Part shown: piece by piece, positions 17,801-25,143 of the stretch
Layout of the letters: every line of letters begins with the position of its first letter
Numbering within the stretch: the stretch's first letter is position 1
Assembly: GCA_963797765.1 (NCBI GenBank)
Contig: CAWCQU010000003.1
Location: 992,001-1,056,000, forward strand
Reading direction: 5' to 3'
DNA from: JBGPTK01 sp963797765
GTDB taxonomy: Bacteria; Acidobacteriota; Terriglobia; Acidiferrales; UBA7541
Length of the DNA stretch: 64,000 bases
Notes under the pieces: model-generated
What the model was told of the DNA's origin: nothing
The model's input: only the letters and a program-made list of their open reading frames with translations
Databases searched by the model: none
Translations under genes and position numbers: made by a program

Positions 17801-18301
17801 GCGCAGCTCCATCTGCGCTACCACCAGATGGCTGAGCGCTTCCAGCGCCTGGCGCTGCTCGGGTCGTAACTCGCGCGGGACAACATCGATTACGCAAAGG
17901 GTGCCGACGGAGTGGCCATCGGGCGTAACCAGCGGCGCGCCGGCATAGAAACGGATGTGGGGATCTTCGGTCACCAGCGGATTATCGACAAAACGTTCGT
18001 CGGCCAGCGCGTCGGGAATCACCATCATTCCCGGCTGCGTGATTACGTGGCCGCAGAAGGATATTTCGCGCTCGGTTTCATGCGTGGGTGTGCTGACATG
18101 CTCCTGGAAGCCGAGTTCCGATTTGAACCATTGGCGGTTGGCGTCCACCAGGCTGACGAGAGCGATGGGAGTTCCGCAGATTTGCGCGGCCAGGCGGGTT
18201 AAGTCGTCGAAGGCAGGCTCCGCCGGCGTATCCAGAATACGGTAACGGCGCAGGGCTTCGAGCCGTTCCGCTTCGTTCGCCGGTATGGCCGGTTTCTGCA
18301 C
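14804..18301 (-). CDS. GAF-PAS-GAF hybrid histidine kinase with REC and HPt
   Basis: A 1165-residue cytosolic phosphorelay kinase with no transmembrane segment. In order: GAF (20-165, starting from the RYRILDT-type N-terminus), PAS/PAC (185-300), GAF (305-460), coiled coil (465-512), HisKA with His521 in NMSHEIRTPMN, HATPase_c (DNAIKF, DTGIGIP, GGTGLGLAI), REC with the acceptor in LMDVQMPDMGG, a low-complexity linker, HPt with AHTLKGAVGN, and a basic tail. All relay residues are present. It heads a three-gene overlapping operon. A REP-like palindrome lies inside the linker between REC and HPt. Confidence 0.95.
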   Translation of the reverse strand: MQKPAIPANEAERLEALRRYRILDTPAEPAFDDLTRLAAQICGTPIALVSLVDANRQWFKSELGFQEHVSTPTHETEREISFCGHVITQPGMMVIPDALADERFVDNPLVTEDPHIRFYAGAPLVTPDGHSVGTLCVIDVVPRELRPEQRQALEALSHLVVAQMELRRHLNVLATAITERKRAEEELEHLFTLSLDLLCLADFDGNFRRLNPAWTETLGFDMDELLGRPYFDFVHPEDQAATLAETEKLNSGTRSVLFENRYRCKDGTYKWLLWNATPWTDEKMIFAVARDITERKRAEQRIAAGYAVTAVLADAATLSDASTRILEAVCNSLDWVMGAIWRVDSAANVLRCLEMWHKPRVSLPQFEAVTRSSAFPKGIGLPGHVWENGEPLWMSDRPTHKSFPRIQVADSEGLHSSFGFPIRSGGEVIGVMEFFSPEIRQPDTDLLNLFDAIGSQIGQFIERRRAEDELKQYAEYLEAARQAQEEDAKRLASLVRELEAAKKRAEEATRAKSEFLANMSHEIRTPMNAIVGMSGLALETKLTSKQREYLNIVISSANSLLALINDILDFSKVEARKLELDRVDFNLREAIEASLKVLKEQARSKKLTLACRIEPDVPPRLLGDPERLRQIIVNLVDNAIKFTAHGEVVLRVTRDSGRRMAAAAGDGSEPPATSALHFTITDTGIGIPLEKQSQIFDAFAQADSSTTRKYGGTGLGLAICAQLVELMGGRIWVESRPGLGSTFHFTAKFEIPVASESNEKHSMAVANNAPENRPRPAANIAARKPLRVLIAEDNPVNQMLVVHLLERRGHTVAVAENGRQALDLLAQHRFDAVLMDVQMPDMGGMEATAILRKNERESGKHLHIVAMTAHAMKGDRERCLQGGMDAYISKPIDAKQLFAAVESTHSLQSIPGTPISRLASNLSMSRSDKSPAVAQAGAEQLGQHPGRASGSELLIDSAPAASASSRTGQGIASRAETEDAESRKLPGKNDLALDWAALVARVGGDEKFLLKLVEVFLGDSPKRMAAIRKALVDGEAEALAREAHTLKGAVGNFGVAEIADAARDLEMRAREGNMLSARTAHAALDEKLASFTEALRGAAARSAGTLFRPEAVSPPANAAVAGAPRRRTGVPESKPAVTKKSRSPKSRNLSSMKSVKSKRKPRRKR
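15544..15572. repeat. REP-like palindrome, family A copy 2, inside a coding sequence
   Basis: ACGCCAATC-GGGA-GATTGGCGT followed by TCCCGGG. It matches the copy at 10008-10037 including the downstream CCCGGG, with A/T swapped symmetrically in both arms. It sits in the unstructured REC-HPt linker of the hybrid kinase, where it is translated in an open frame (IPGTPISRLAS). Confidence 0.7.
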
Positions 18302-18595
18302 TACTCTCTCCCAAGGGCCGCGGATTCAGGTTTGATAGGCGCTTCATTCTAGCGCAAACCACCGCCGCTGGCGCTACGTGAGAATCGGTTTGGCAGGGGA
18401 GTGGCAAAATCAAGCGCAGGTAAAATAAAAAGGGTGACAGCCACTGGCTGCCTCCCGAAATTCGCTCACATTCTGGCTTCGGCACGTCCCTCGGCTCAAG
18501 GTCAATAGCAATGGATATCGCAGGCGAGTGCCTTTGTCAAGACTGAGTCAAACAGTAGCGAAGTCCGCCCGCTCTTAGACCTCACTAGAAGGGGC
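18302..18595. other. Intergenic gap without a recognised gene
   Basis: No convincing gene on either strand. This is the upstream region of the minus-strand hybrid kinase operon and should contain its promoter; no clear -10/-35 pair could be fixed. Confidence 0.5.
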
Positions 18596-18681
18596 TGGAT
18601 GCTGCGGGGATTCGAACCCGCGCTTCGACCTTGACAGGGATGCATATGTCTGCCGATTAACATTGCGGCCAAGCGGCCCGC
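18596..18681 (-). other. tRNA-like sequence, probably a degenerate tRNA
   Basis: On the minus strand GCGGG-TTCGAATC-CCCGC looks like a T-arm followed by AGCATCCA. Upstream are a possible anticodon arm (GACA..TGTC) and a D-arm (GCCG..CGGC). The T-loop and anticodon loop are each too long, the D-loop lacks the conserved GG, and no 5' acceptor strand complementary to AGCATCC was found. It may be a decayed tRNA or an attachment-site remnant. No anticodon is assigned. Confidence 0.4.
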
Positions 18682-18686
18682 GTGCT

Positions 18687-19226
18687 TTACTGCACATAAA
18701 ATACCAAAATAAGTATGATCTGTACTTTGCTGTCGCGCTTGTTGCATGGCACAGCGACTCGAAGGCACAAACCATCCACCATGCAGTTCCCGCGCCTCCC
18801 CGCGTCAAAGTCCTTGCCGTAGCTCCTCTTGGAAGCTACGAATGCAAATTGAAATAGCGCCACGGCGGGAAGAGGCCGTGCGCGCTCGAATTCGCGGCCG
18901 ACGGTCCGCTTGATCTGCGCCGACCAATAATCGAAAGTGCCTGTGGGCACGCCGAGCATGGCGATTGCGCGGCGATATTCAATTCCGTGCAGGTAATAAA
19001 CACTGAACATGCGACGCCTGCCCGCCCACACCGGGCGAGCCAGCGCTCGCAATCCGGCAATTTCGAAATCCGCCACGTATTCTTGAGCCCGAGCCCGCTC
19101 CGGCCTCCACTGATAGCCGGAGGCCCCCGGCACGGTCATGTCCACGGCGCGAATTCGCCCATCCAGCCAGCCGCGCAAACCGCGAAACCGTTCCAGGCAA
19201 ATGTCAAACACTTCTTCCGATCGCAT
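18687..19226 (-). CDS. Sigma-70 region 4-like helix-turn-helix protein (accessory island)
   Basis: 179 residues. The centre (about 92-125) contains YYLHGIEYRRAIAMLGVP followed by GTFDYWSAQIKR, laid out like the helix-turn-helix of sigma-70 region 4 (H-G-x-x-Y-x-x-I-A-x-x-L-G-V-x-x-G-T). No sigma region 2 is visible, so it may be a phage-type late regulator. AGGGGGG just upstream of ATG 19226 supports the start. The last 45 residues look unrelated to the rest and run toward the tRNA-like sequence, so the natural C-terminus may have been replaced. It is the last of four minus-strand island genes. Confidence 0.6.
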   Translation of the reverse strand: MRSEEVFDICLERFRGLRGWLDGRIRAVDMTVPGASGYQWRPERARAQEYVADFEIAGLRALARPVWAGRRRMFSVYYLHGIEYRRAIAMLGVPTGTFDYWSAQIKRTVGREFERARPLPAVALFQFAFVASKRSYGKDFDAGRRGNCMVDGLCLRVAVPCNKRDSKVQIILILVFYVQ

Positions 19227-19446
19227 CGCGCCCCCCTGAATTCAAAATGTTAATGGCCAGGAATATTCAATCGACGGAAATGGCTGATAGTGGACGGTTG
19301 AAAGGTTGATGAGACCCAGTTGGAACTGCCGGATGGTGGATTTTGTTATTGCTGCCTCCTATCGCGTTCATGTTCGAAACTGCCCGAACTGGTGAATTTG
19401 CGAATGTTTTTGCAGCCGGGCAGAAGCCGGCCGTAATGGCCGCCGG

Positions 19447-19911
19447 TTAATTCACTTTCAGCCGGTCGATGACTGGCGCGTCGTCCACATTTTCATCCGT
19501 CGCGCCGCACGCCGGCTTGGGCTTAAGATTCCGCGGTTTCGAGCGAGAAGTGGCGCGCGCAGCGGGCTGGCGCGCTGGCTGGCGCTGACTGTGAGGTAAA
19601 CCCAATTCCTCTTGCACCGCTTCGAGACAAACCTCGAAGCACTCTTCCCAGCCGGAGAGATAACCCGACGCGTACTGCTCGGCGAGCGCCTGTTCTTCGA
19701 GATAAACGCGCTGCAAATCAGCGGCGAAGCGCGCATCAATTCCAGGCTCAATGAGCGAGCAGCCAATTCGATGCAATCGCCAGTTAACCGCTCGCCACCA
19801 ACGCGCGATCAAATGGATTGGCCACGGGATGCACACTGCTATCCAACGGGACATATCCACCCACGCCAGCCCATAACCCAGGGGAATGCGTCTTCCCTTT
19901 GGAATTTCCAC
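19447..19911 (-). CDS. Hypothetical protein of the accessory island
   Basis: 154 residues as read from GTG 19911. One hydrophobic stretch (WIAVCIPWPIHLIARWW, about 22-40) may be a membrane helix, then an acidic helical part with YASGYLSGWEECFEVC and a basic, proline-rich tail. A purine run (GGTGGAGG) sits too close to the GTG to be an ideal ribosome site, so the true start may be further in. It resembles no family I recognise. Its order and strand fit the other short island genes. Confidence 0.5.
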   Translation of the reverse strand: MEIPKGRRIPLGYGLAWVDMSRWIAVCIPWPIHLIARWWRAVNWRLHRIGCSLIEPGIDARFAADLQRVYLEEQALAEQYASGYLSGWEECFEVCLEAVQEELGLPHSQRQPARQPAARATSRSKPRNLKPKPACGATDENVDDAPVIDRLKVN

Positions 19912-20056
19912 CCTCCACCCGAGCCATAAGCCGCGCGAAGAGCGCTGGCGCAGGGCTTGCTGCTCATCCGCGTTTTGGTCATAGGCATTCCTGTTTCCTG
20001 TGAAACGGACTCTCTCTCGCGTGCGCCGTCTTTCTCGTTCTTCTGTCGAAGCGGAT

Positions 20057-20899
20057 TCACTTTCCCCTCCTTCTACACTCGGGCCCTGCGCCTACGTTAA
20101 GCTCGCGCCGAAGCGCCTCATCTCTTCCCCACCCGCGTCCGAAGGTCTGAGACTTCCCGGACGTTTCTCGATCCTGTTGCGGCCTTTCTGCTGCTTGCAG
20201 AGGTGGAGTCTTGCCTTCTGTTTCTGCATTTCGATAAGCGGGAGTTTGGCGGTAGCTCTTTCTATTTCCTCGGTCTACATATCCACTACCAATCCCCGCT
20301 GCAACCGTCGCGTTTCTTATATTTTGCGCGCTAGCGATGCCACCTAATTGAGGAGACCCATCCGCAAATTTGCGCTGGGGCACCTCACATTCGCGGGGCA
20401 CTGACCTGGGTTCAGCGGACGCTGGAAATTTGTTTGGAGATAGCGGCGTGATTGCAAACTGCGAGTCTTCTGGCAGGTCGTGAAGTTCAGCCGCGCCAAC
20501 TTTGAGCGGCGCCCCTGCCTCTGCCTCTGTCGCGGTCGCAGTCGAGGTCCGGTCAACAAATGGTGTCGCAATATGTTGCGTCGGCTGGGCCGCCCACTTT
20601 TTCGCTTTAGTAATTCGCACGATCACGCCGGCGGGCGTGGATTTAGTGAGGACATAGCCCTCGCGCCGAAGCACGCTCATCCATCGCTCCAGCGTCTTCC
20701 GCGCGAATCCGGTCTCTTCCTCAATTTCGCGATAGCTCACCGGGCAGCCGCCGAGCACCAGGCCCAACGTGTCTTCTTGCCGCGTTTGCCGCAGCACCAG
20801 CCAGCCGTAAAGCCAAACTGCCTGGCCCATCTGCTGGTAATGCTTGGCCTCGAACAATACGCCGCGTAGACCTGCATTGAAGTTTTTCGATCGCATCAC
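20057..20899 (-). CDS. Winged-helix DNA-binding, replication-protein-like
   Basis: 280 residues. The N-terminal 105 residues contain a winged-helix pattern (VSYREIEEETGFARKTLERW then LRREGYVLTKSTP) like the N-terminal domains of phage and plasmid replication initiators. The remaining 170 residues are low-complexity and polar, ending in a basic segment with RGWGRDEALRREL. No ATPase or primase motif was found, so a role as origin-binding protein or repressor is only inferred. The start is a tandem GTG-ATG at 20899. It is part of the 18.6-21.3 kb minus-strand group. Confidence 0.6.
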   Translation of the reverse strand: MMRSKNFNAGLRGVLFEAKHYQQMGQAVWLYGWLVLRQTRQEDTLGLVLGGCPVSYREIEEETGFARKTLERWMSVLRREGYVLTKSTPAGVIVRITKAKKWAAQPTQHIATPFVDRTSTATATEAEAGAPLKVGAAELHDLPEDSQFAITPLSPNKFPASAEPRSVPRECEVPQRKFADGSPQLGGIASAQNIRNATVAAGIGSGYVDRGNRKSYRQTPAYRNAETEGKTPPLQAAERPQQDRETSGKSQTFGRGWGRDEALRRELNVGAGPECRRRGK

Positions 20900-20962
20900 T
20901 CAACCAGTGTTAGTTGTCGCTGCTCTTTATTCAAGAAAGGCTGAGAACCAAAAAATAGCTTG

Positions 20963-21244
20963 TTAACATTGCCCGCAGTAAGGCACGAGCATCTCCGCGA
21001 AGCCGTGGGCAACCGGCCGGAGCCTTATGATTCTTCCCATCGATGCTCGCAAGCGGCAAAATCCGCACAATCGCAGTGTCTGCTTGTCGTTTCGAAGCAG
21101 CTTCTGATGGGCGTACGCGCGTTGGCGATTTCTTCGTTCCCGATTGAAATTTTCTGGCCGCGCACGCCATTCGCGCATGTAATTTCGCTTGTATCTCAAT
21201 AGGATTCGTTGCGGGTGCTTGTAAGACCGAGCTGGCGATCCCAT
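20963..21244 (-). CDS. Small phage-like protein with a possible zinc site
   Basis: 93 residues. AGGAGG lies 4-5 bases before ATG 21244, a very good ribosome site, and this decides for this frame over the overlapping longer one. The N-terminus RNYMREWRARPE, then an Arg/Asn-rich helix, resembles the start of small phage proteins and HNH-type endonucleases. Cysteines in LCGFC and YCGQC form two CxxC pairs that could bind zinc. No HNH histidines are evident. It is the first gene of the minus-strand island group. Confidence 0.55.
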   Translation of the reverse strand: MGSPARSYKHPQRILLRYKRNYMREWRARPENFNRERRNRQRAYAHQKLLRNDKQTLRLCGFCRLRASMGRIIRLRPVAHGFAEMLVPYCGQC

Positions 21245-21386
21245 GTCTGCCTCCTATGCAAGACGCCGATTGCGTATTGAAGTGAACGGCCCTCGTTTGC
21301 TCAAATTCGGTCCGGGAAGTGTTAGCTGCGCCTGAACCGCCGGGCACACCAATCAGAATGCGCCGCGGCGCGCAAACTTGATATAT

Positions 21387-21415
21387 TTACTGTCAAGTAA
21401 CGGTACCCTGGTACC
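21387..21415. promoter_or_regulatory. Palindromic control region between divergent island genes
   Basis: TTACT-GTCA-AGTAA is an inverted repeat (21387-21400), followed at once by two GGTACC palindromes (21402-21407, 21410-21415). A TATATTTAC stretch precedes them. The region separates the minus-strand group from the plus-strand gene, as an operator in a phage-type switch would. The regulator is not identified. Confidence 0.4.
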
Positions 21416-21509
21416 ATTGATTGCTCTTGCGCTTCTGCTATGTTCCCGGGAGAAGAGATTGTTTCTTGAAACGTATTTCTATGTCTGTTTCTCAATGTGG
21501 GAGACTCTC

Positions 21510-21902
21510 GTGCAATCAGCTAAGAACCCAGTCGAATACCTAGCTGGCGCTTCTAAAATTTCGCTCGAATCCTTCGAGCTCAACCGGTTGAATCAGATCG
21601 CGAATCTGCGTAAAGAACTCCGCGAAGTGATGGAGGAATGGATCGAGGCCGAAGTCGAAGTTCGATTCGCTCGCTGGGTGCTCGAAAATCGCCGAACTTG
21701 CCCCCCTTCGGTCGTTCCCTTTCCCGAAACTACCACTGAAACCACGGCAATTTTCGAGCGCGATCGGCAGGTGCCGGCGCCCAGCGGACTGTCTCGAGCG
21801 ATCGTGAAGCATCCGATTCCTCCTCGGCTGGGCATTGCGCCCCGAAAGCGTTCTCTCCACACTCGTCCCCCCCTCTCCCGCAAAATGTCCGGTTCGCGTT
21901 GA
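21510..21902 (+). CDS. Hypothetical coiled-coil island protein
   Basis: About 130 residues from GTG 21510. GGGAG at 21499-21503 supports this start; the open frame reaches back to 21378 but without a ribosome site. Residues 18-55 form a strong amphipathic helix (NQIANLRKELREVMEEW), followed by a proline-rich, basic tail. No family recognised. It is transcribed divergently from the other island genes across the palindromic region. Confidence 0.45.
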   Translation: MQSAKNPVEYLAGASKISLESFELNRLNQIANLRKELREVMEEWIEAEVEVRFARWVLENRRTCPPSVVPFPETTTETTAIFERDRQVPAPSGLSRAIVKHPIPPRLGIAPRKRSLHTRPPLSRKMSGSR

Positions 21903-22780
21903 CGCTTCCCTCATTCCTGATTCCTGTTTCTCAATTGAATTCGGCCAAAAATTCGACCACTAGTTCAATTTTGACTTCTTTCGCGGCGGTGTTCTCATCT
22001 CTATTCCCACATTTTCTGACGTCTGAATTTCCGGGGGCGCTTTCAATCCTTCCTGGAACTTCACTCCTATTGCCCTCATTTATTTCGTTCCAGTTTTAAC
22101 AAGAAATCCGTTTCCGGCCTCGCTCCGATATCGTTCCCTGCTCCGTTCACGACTTTGCTCTAAATATCATTGATGATCTGGCCCCGTAATTTCGCTCAGG
22201 TGATTGCGTTGTTCACTTCTTGTCGCTTCGCATCAAAATCGCGCCGCGGAATCACCCTGTTCACAATCCACTGCACTCAAGTTGCATGGAGCACTCTCTT
22301 GCTCGTCTTACCTGCCGCGCCAGGCATTGCGCCTCTCGTCACCATCAACTTCAATCTCCTGTTATCCAAGCAGCGTTTTAGCAATTTCAACTAGTTCCCA
22401 AGCCTCAACATCTATTCTCCGTCCCGGCAACCTCTTTTCCAACATTTCCACTGACGGCTACCCCTCTCCCACCAGCAATAATTTCCCTTTACTGCTATCT
22501 CAAACTGCGCGCCAAACCGTCAGTCAGCATCCATCAAGAAAATATCCTATAACTTATCGGAAGTCCTGTTGGGAAAAACCGTCTGCTGACCTGTTGGAGG
22601 CTTCCGACCTTTCATTCGCACTAGACTTTGTGGTGTTGTGAACTAGAAAGCGGTTTGGATCTGTTGAGATCCTCGTCATAGCTATGAGAATTCGCGATAC
22701 TCGATGGGTTGAAATTGCTGTTTGCCACCGAGGCACTGACCACCCCGAGTTTTTGTAGCAGTTTTAGTGGGAAAGTCTGC
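21903..22780. other. Pyrimidine-rich, gene-free stretch
   Basis: About 880 bases with lower GC than the flanks and a strong C/T bias on the plus strand. Only short, unconvincing open frames occur. The composition differs from the neighbouring core genes, consistent with foreign or decayed DNA inside the accessory island. Confidence 0.5.
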
Positions 22781-22787
22781 AGGGGAT

Positions 22788-22915
22788 GCGATGGCCGTAG
22801 CCGGACTGCTGCCTCTTGCGCGTGTCGTTCAGCAAGTTGCTCGGGCGGTCCTCCCGCGCTACCGAAGCCGTTTCAGCAAGCACCGATTCAACCTACCGCA
22901 GTTGCTGGCCATTTT
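22788..22915 (+). pseudogene. Transposase N-terminal scrap
   Basis: The frame reads ARVVQQVARAVLPRYRSRF, then SKHRFNLPQLLA, the usual start of several DDE transposases (x-R-Y-R-S-x-F-S-K-H-x-F-x-x-x-Q). After that the reading turns into unrelated sequence and stops, so only the first 35-40 residues remain. It marks the right side of the accessory island. The exact IS family is not certain. Confidence 0.4.
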
Positions 22916-23107
22916 CCGTCGACAGAGTTCGACTACAAGGCAATTGGCGCGCAGGTCTGTGATATTCTTGGGTTGCTGTTTCGACTGAATTTGCGCGGAG
23001 ATTTCGAAGAGTATTCAGTTTAACTCATATGAACCGGACGCTTGATTCACACCCGGCCGCGATTCAGTCCGCAAAAAATCCGCATATCATTTGCTGACGG
23101 AGCGAAG

Positions 23108-24538
23108 ATGAAGCCACGAATCGAAAAAGATTCCTTGGGAGAACGAGAAGTTCCGAGCGCGGCCTATTACGGCATTCAAACTCAGCGCGCCGTCGAGAAC
23201 TATCCGATCAGCGGCGCGCGTGCGCATCGCGCGCTGATTCGCGCTGTTGGCATGATCAAGAAAGCCGCCGCGCTGGCCAATCGCAAGCTCAAGTTAATCG
23301 ATGCAAAGCGCGCTTCCGCGATCGCCAGAGCCGCCGATGAAGTGATCCAAGGAAAACTTGATGGTGAATTTGTTGTGGACGTCTATCAGGCCGGGGCTGG
23401 CGTTTCGTTCCACATGAACACCAATGAAGTTATCGCCAATCGCGCGCTCGAGCTTATTGGCAAGCAGCGCGGCGAGTACGAAGCAGTCCACCCAAACGAT
23501 CACGTGAATTTCGGCCAATCGACAAACGACGTTTTCCCCACGGCCATGCGATTGGCTTCCATCCTTATTTTCAACGATGTCGTCGCCGCCGTCGAAGAAC
23601 TCTCGCGATCTTTCTCGCGCAAAGCCAAGGCTTTCGATCACATTTTGAAATCCGGGCGCACTCACATGATGGACGCGGTGCCGATTCGGCTGGGGCAGGA
23701 GTTTGCCGCCTACGCAACCGCACTGCAGCGAGCGGCGGTGGTCATTCGCCAGGCTCAGGATTTTCTGCGTGAAATCGGCCTGGGAGGTTCGGCTGTAGGG
23801 ACGGGAGTGAACACTCATCCCAAATATCAAAAATTAGTGGTACAGATTCTCAGCAAAATTTCCGCGGAGAAATTAATCGCCTCGAACGACATGCGTTATA
23901 CCATGCAGTCCAATCTCGCGATGTCCGTGGCTTCGTCTTCGCTTCGCAATCTGGCACTCGAACTCATCCGCATTACCAACGATCTGCGATTGCTATCCAG
24001 CGGACCGAACACCGGCCTCGCGGAAATTTCTCTCCCCGCGCTCCAGCCGGGTTCTTCCATCATGCCAGGCAAAATAAATCCGGTGATGGCGGAGTTGACG
24101 GCGATGGTCGGATTTCAAGCAGTTGGTACGGACATAGCCACCGCAATGGCCGTGCAGGCAGGGCAACTCGAATTGAACGTGATGATGCCGGCCATGGCCT
24201 GGAACGTTTTGCACGCCGCCGAAACGCTGAAAAACACCATGCGGGTGCTCGCATCAAAATGCATCGACGGCATCACCGTGAACGAAAATCGATGCAAGTA
24301 TTACGCCAATGCCACTCTTTCGATCGCTGCCGCTCTGAATCCTTATATCGGCTATGCCGCCGCCGCTGACATTGCCAAGGAGAGCGTCAAGACCGGGCGC
24401 ACCGTCACGGAAATCGCCCTCGAACGAAAATTGCTCGACGAAAAACTTCTGCGCGAAATTCTCGATCCCTATCGCATGACCGAACCCGCCGCCCCCATCA
24501 AATCTTCGCGACGCAAAAAAGCCAAAGCCGCCCGATGA
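23108..24538 (+). CDS. aspA: Aspartate ammonia-lyase (aspartase)
   Basis: 476 residues of the fumarase/aspartase superfamily. The enzyme interconverts L-aspartate and fumarate plus ammonia, linking amino-acid nitrogen to the TCA cycle in the cytosol. The signature GSSIMPGKINPVMAE with its mobile catalytic serine loop is intact, and GAGVSFHMNTNEV and HPNDHVNFGQSTND line the active site. The opening DSLGEREVPSAAYYG and the VDVYQAGAG block favour aspartase over class II fumarase. The start ATG 23108 has GGAGCGAAG just before it. The gene stands alone downstream of the accessory island. Confidence 0.9.
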   Translation: MKPRIEKDSLGEREVPSAAYYGIQTQRAVENYPISGARAHRALIRAVGMIKKAAALANRKLKLIDAKRASAIARAADEVIQGKLDGEFVVDVYQAGAGVSFHMNTNEVIANRALELIGKQRGEYEAVHPNDHVNFGQSTNDVFPTAMRLASILIFNDVVAAVEELSRSFSRKAKAFDHILKSGRTHMMDAVPIRLGQEFAAYATALQRAAVVIRQAQDFLREIGLGGSAVGTGVNTHPKYQKLVVQILSKISAEKLIASNDMRYTMQSNLAMSVASSSLRNLALELIRITNDLRLLSSGPNTGLAEISLPALQPGSSIMPGKINPVMAELTAMVGFQAVGTDIATAMAVQAGQLELNVMMPAMAWNVLHAAETLKNTMRVLASKCIDGITVNENRCKYYANATLSIAAALNPYIGYAAAADIAKESVKTGRTVTEIALERKLLDEKLLREILDPYRMTEPAAPIKSSRRKKAKAAR

Positions 24539-24638
24539 AGGATTTTGCGTTTTCAAGTTTGTTCGACTCGGTGAATGACTTAGCCAAGAGCCAAGGGGCC
24601 GCCCAAAATCGACAGCCGCTTCCAGTGGCCCCAGGCAA

Positions 24639-25037
24639 ATCCTAATTGCGGATGATCACTAAATGCTGCGTCGCGGCCTCCCCGCCATGCTCGAGAAAGA
24701 GGCGGCGGATTGGTAGGTTTGAGGAGAGACCGTCGACAGTCAAAATGCGGCTGACAAGACCAATCGACTCCGGCGCGGCCTGGTGATTCTCGATATCAAC
24801 ATGGCCGTGCTGAATGGCCTATCGGCGGTCGCTGAAATTTCGCGTCGCCTCCCGCAAACCAAGATTCTGATTTTTACCGTGCACGATTCCGAGCAAACCG
24901 TGAAATAAGTTAAAGCCGCCGGTGCCCACGAATATCTCTCCAAAGGCACCGGGAGCGACCATCAGTTAAAGGCGGCAAGAAACCTACTCGATCTGAAATC
25001 GGCAACTGCTCCCGCCGCCCCTACCGTCGAAATCTAG
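24639..25037 (+). pseudogene. Dead response-regulator receiver gene
   Basis: One reading frame gives a REC domain start to finish: ILIADDH, MLRRGLPAMLEKEA, LVILDINMAVLNGLSAV, KILIFTVHDSEQTVK, VKAAGAHEYLSKG. Four stops interrupt it (TAA 24660, TAG 24714, TGA 24720, TAA 24906), yet the frame never shifts. The N-terminal acidic pair, the acceptor Asp in ILDIN, the Thr in FTVHD and the Lys in YLSKG remain visible, pointing to a NarL/LuxR-type regulator. No helix-turn-helix output domain survives before the frame ends at 25037. The position of the original start is unclear. Confidence 0.75.
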
Positions 25038-25143
25038 TCTCGGTGCGGTAGGGTGCCAAAGCCCTTCCCAATTGATTTGCGCGCTTTTTCGATTAGAATA
25101 GTAGCAGTGTTACGTTCGATTCTAGTTTCTAGCGGAGAGCGAC

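Noticed and set aside
20931..21347. 138-residue minus-strand frame in the island
   Set aside because: It overlaps a frame (20963-21244) with a far better ribosome site and family-like sequence.
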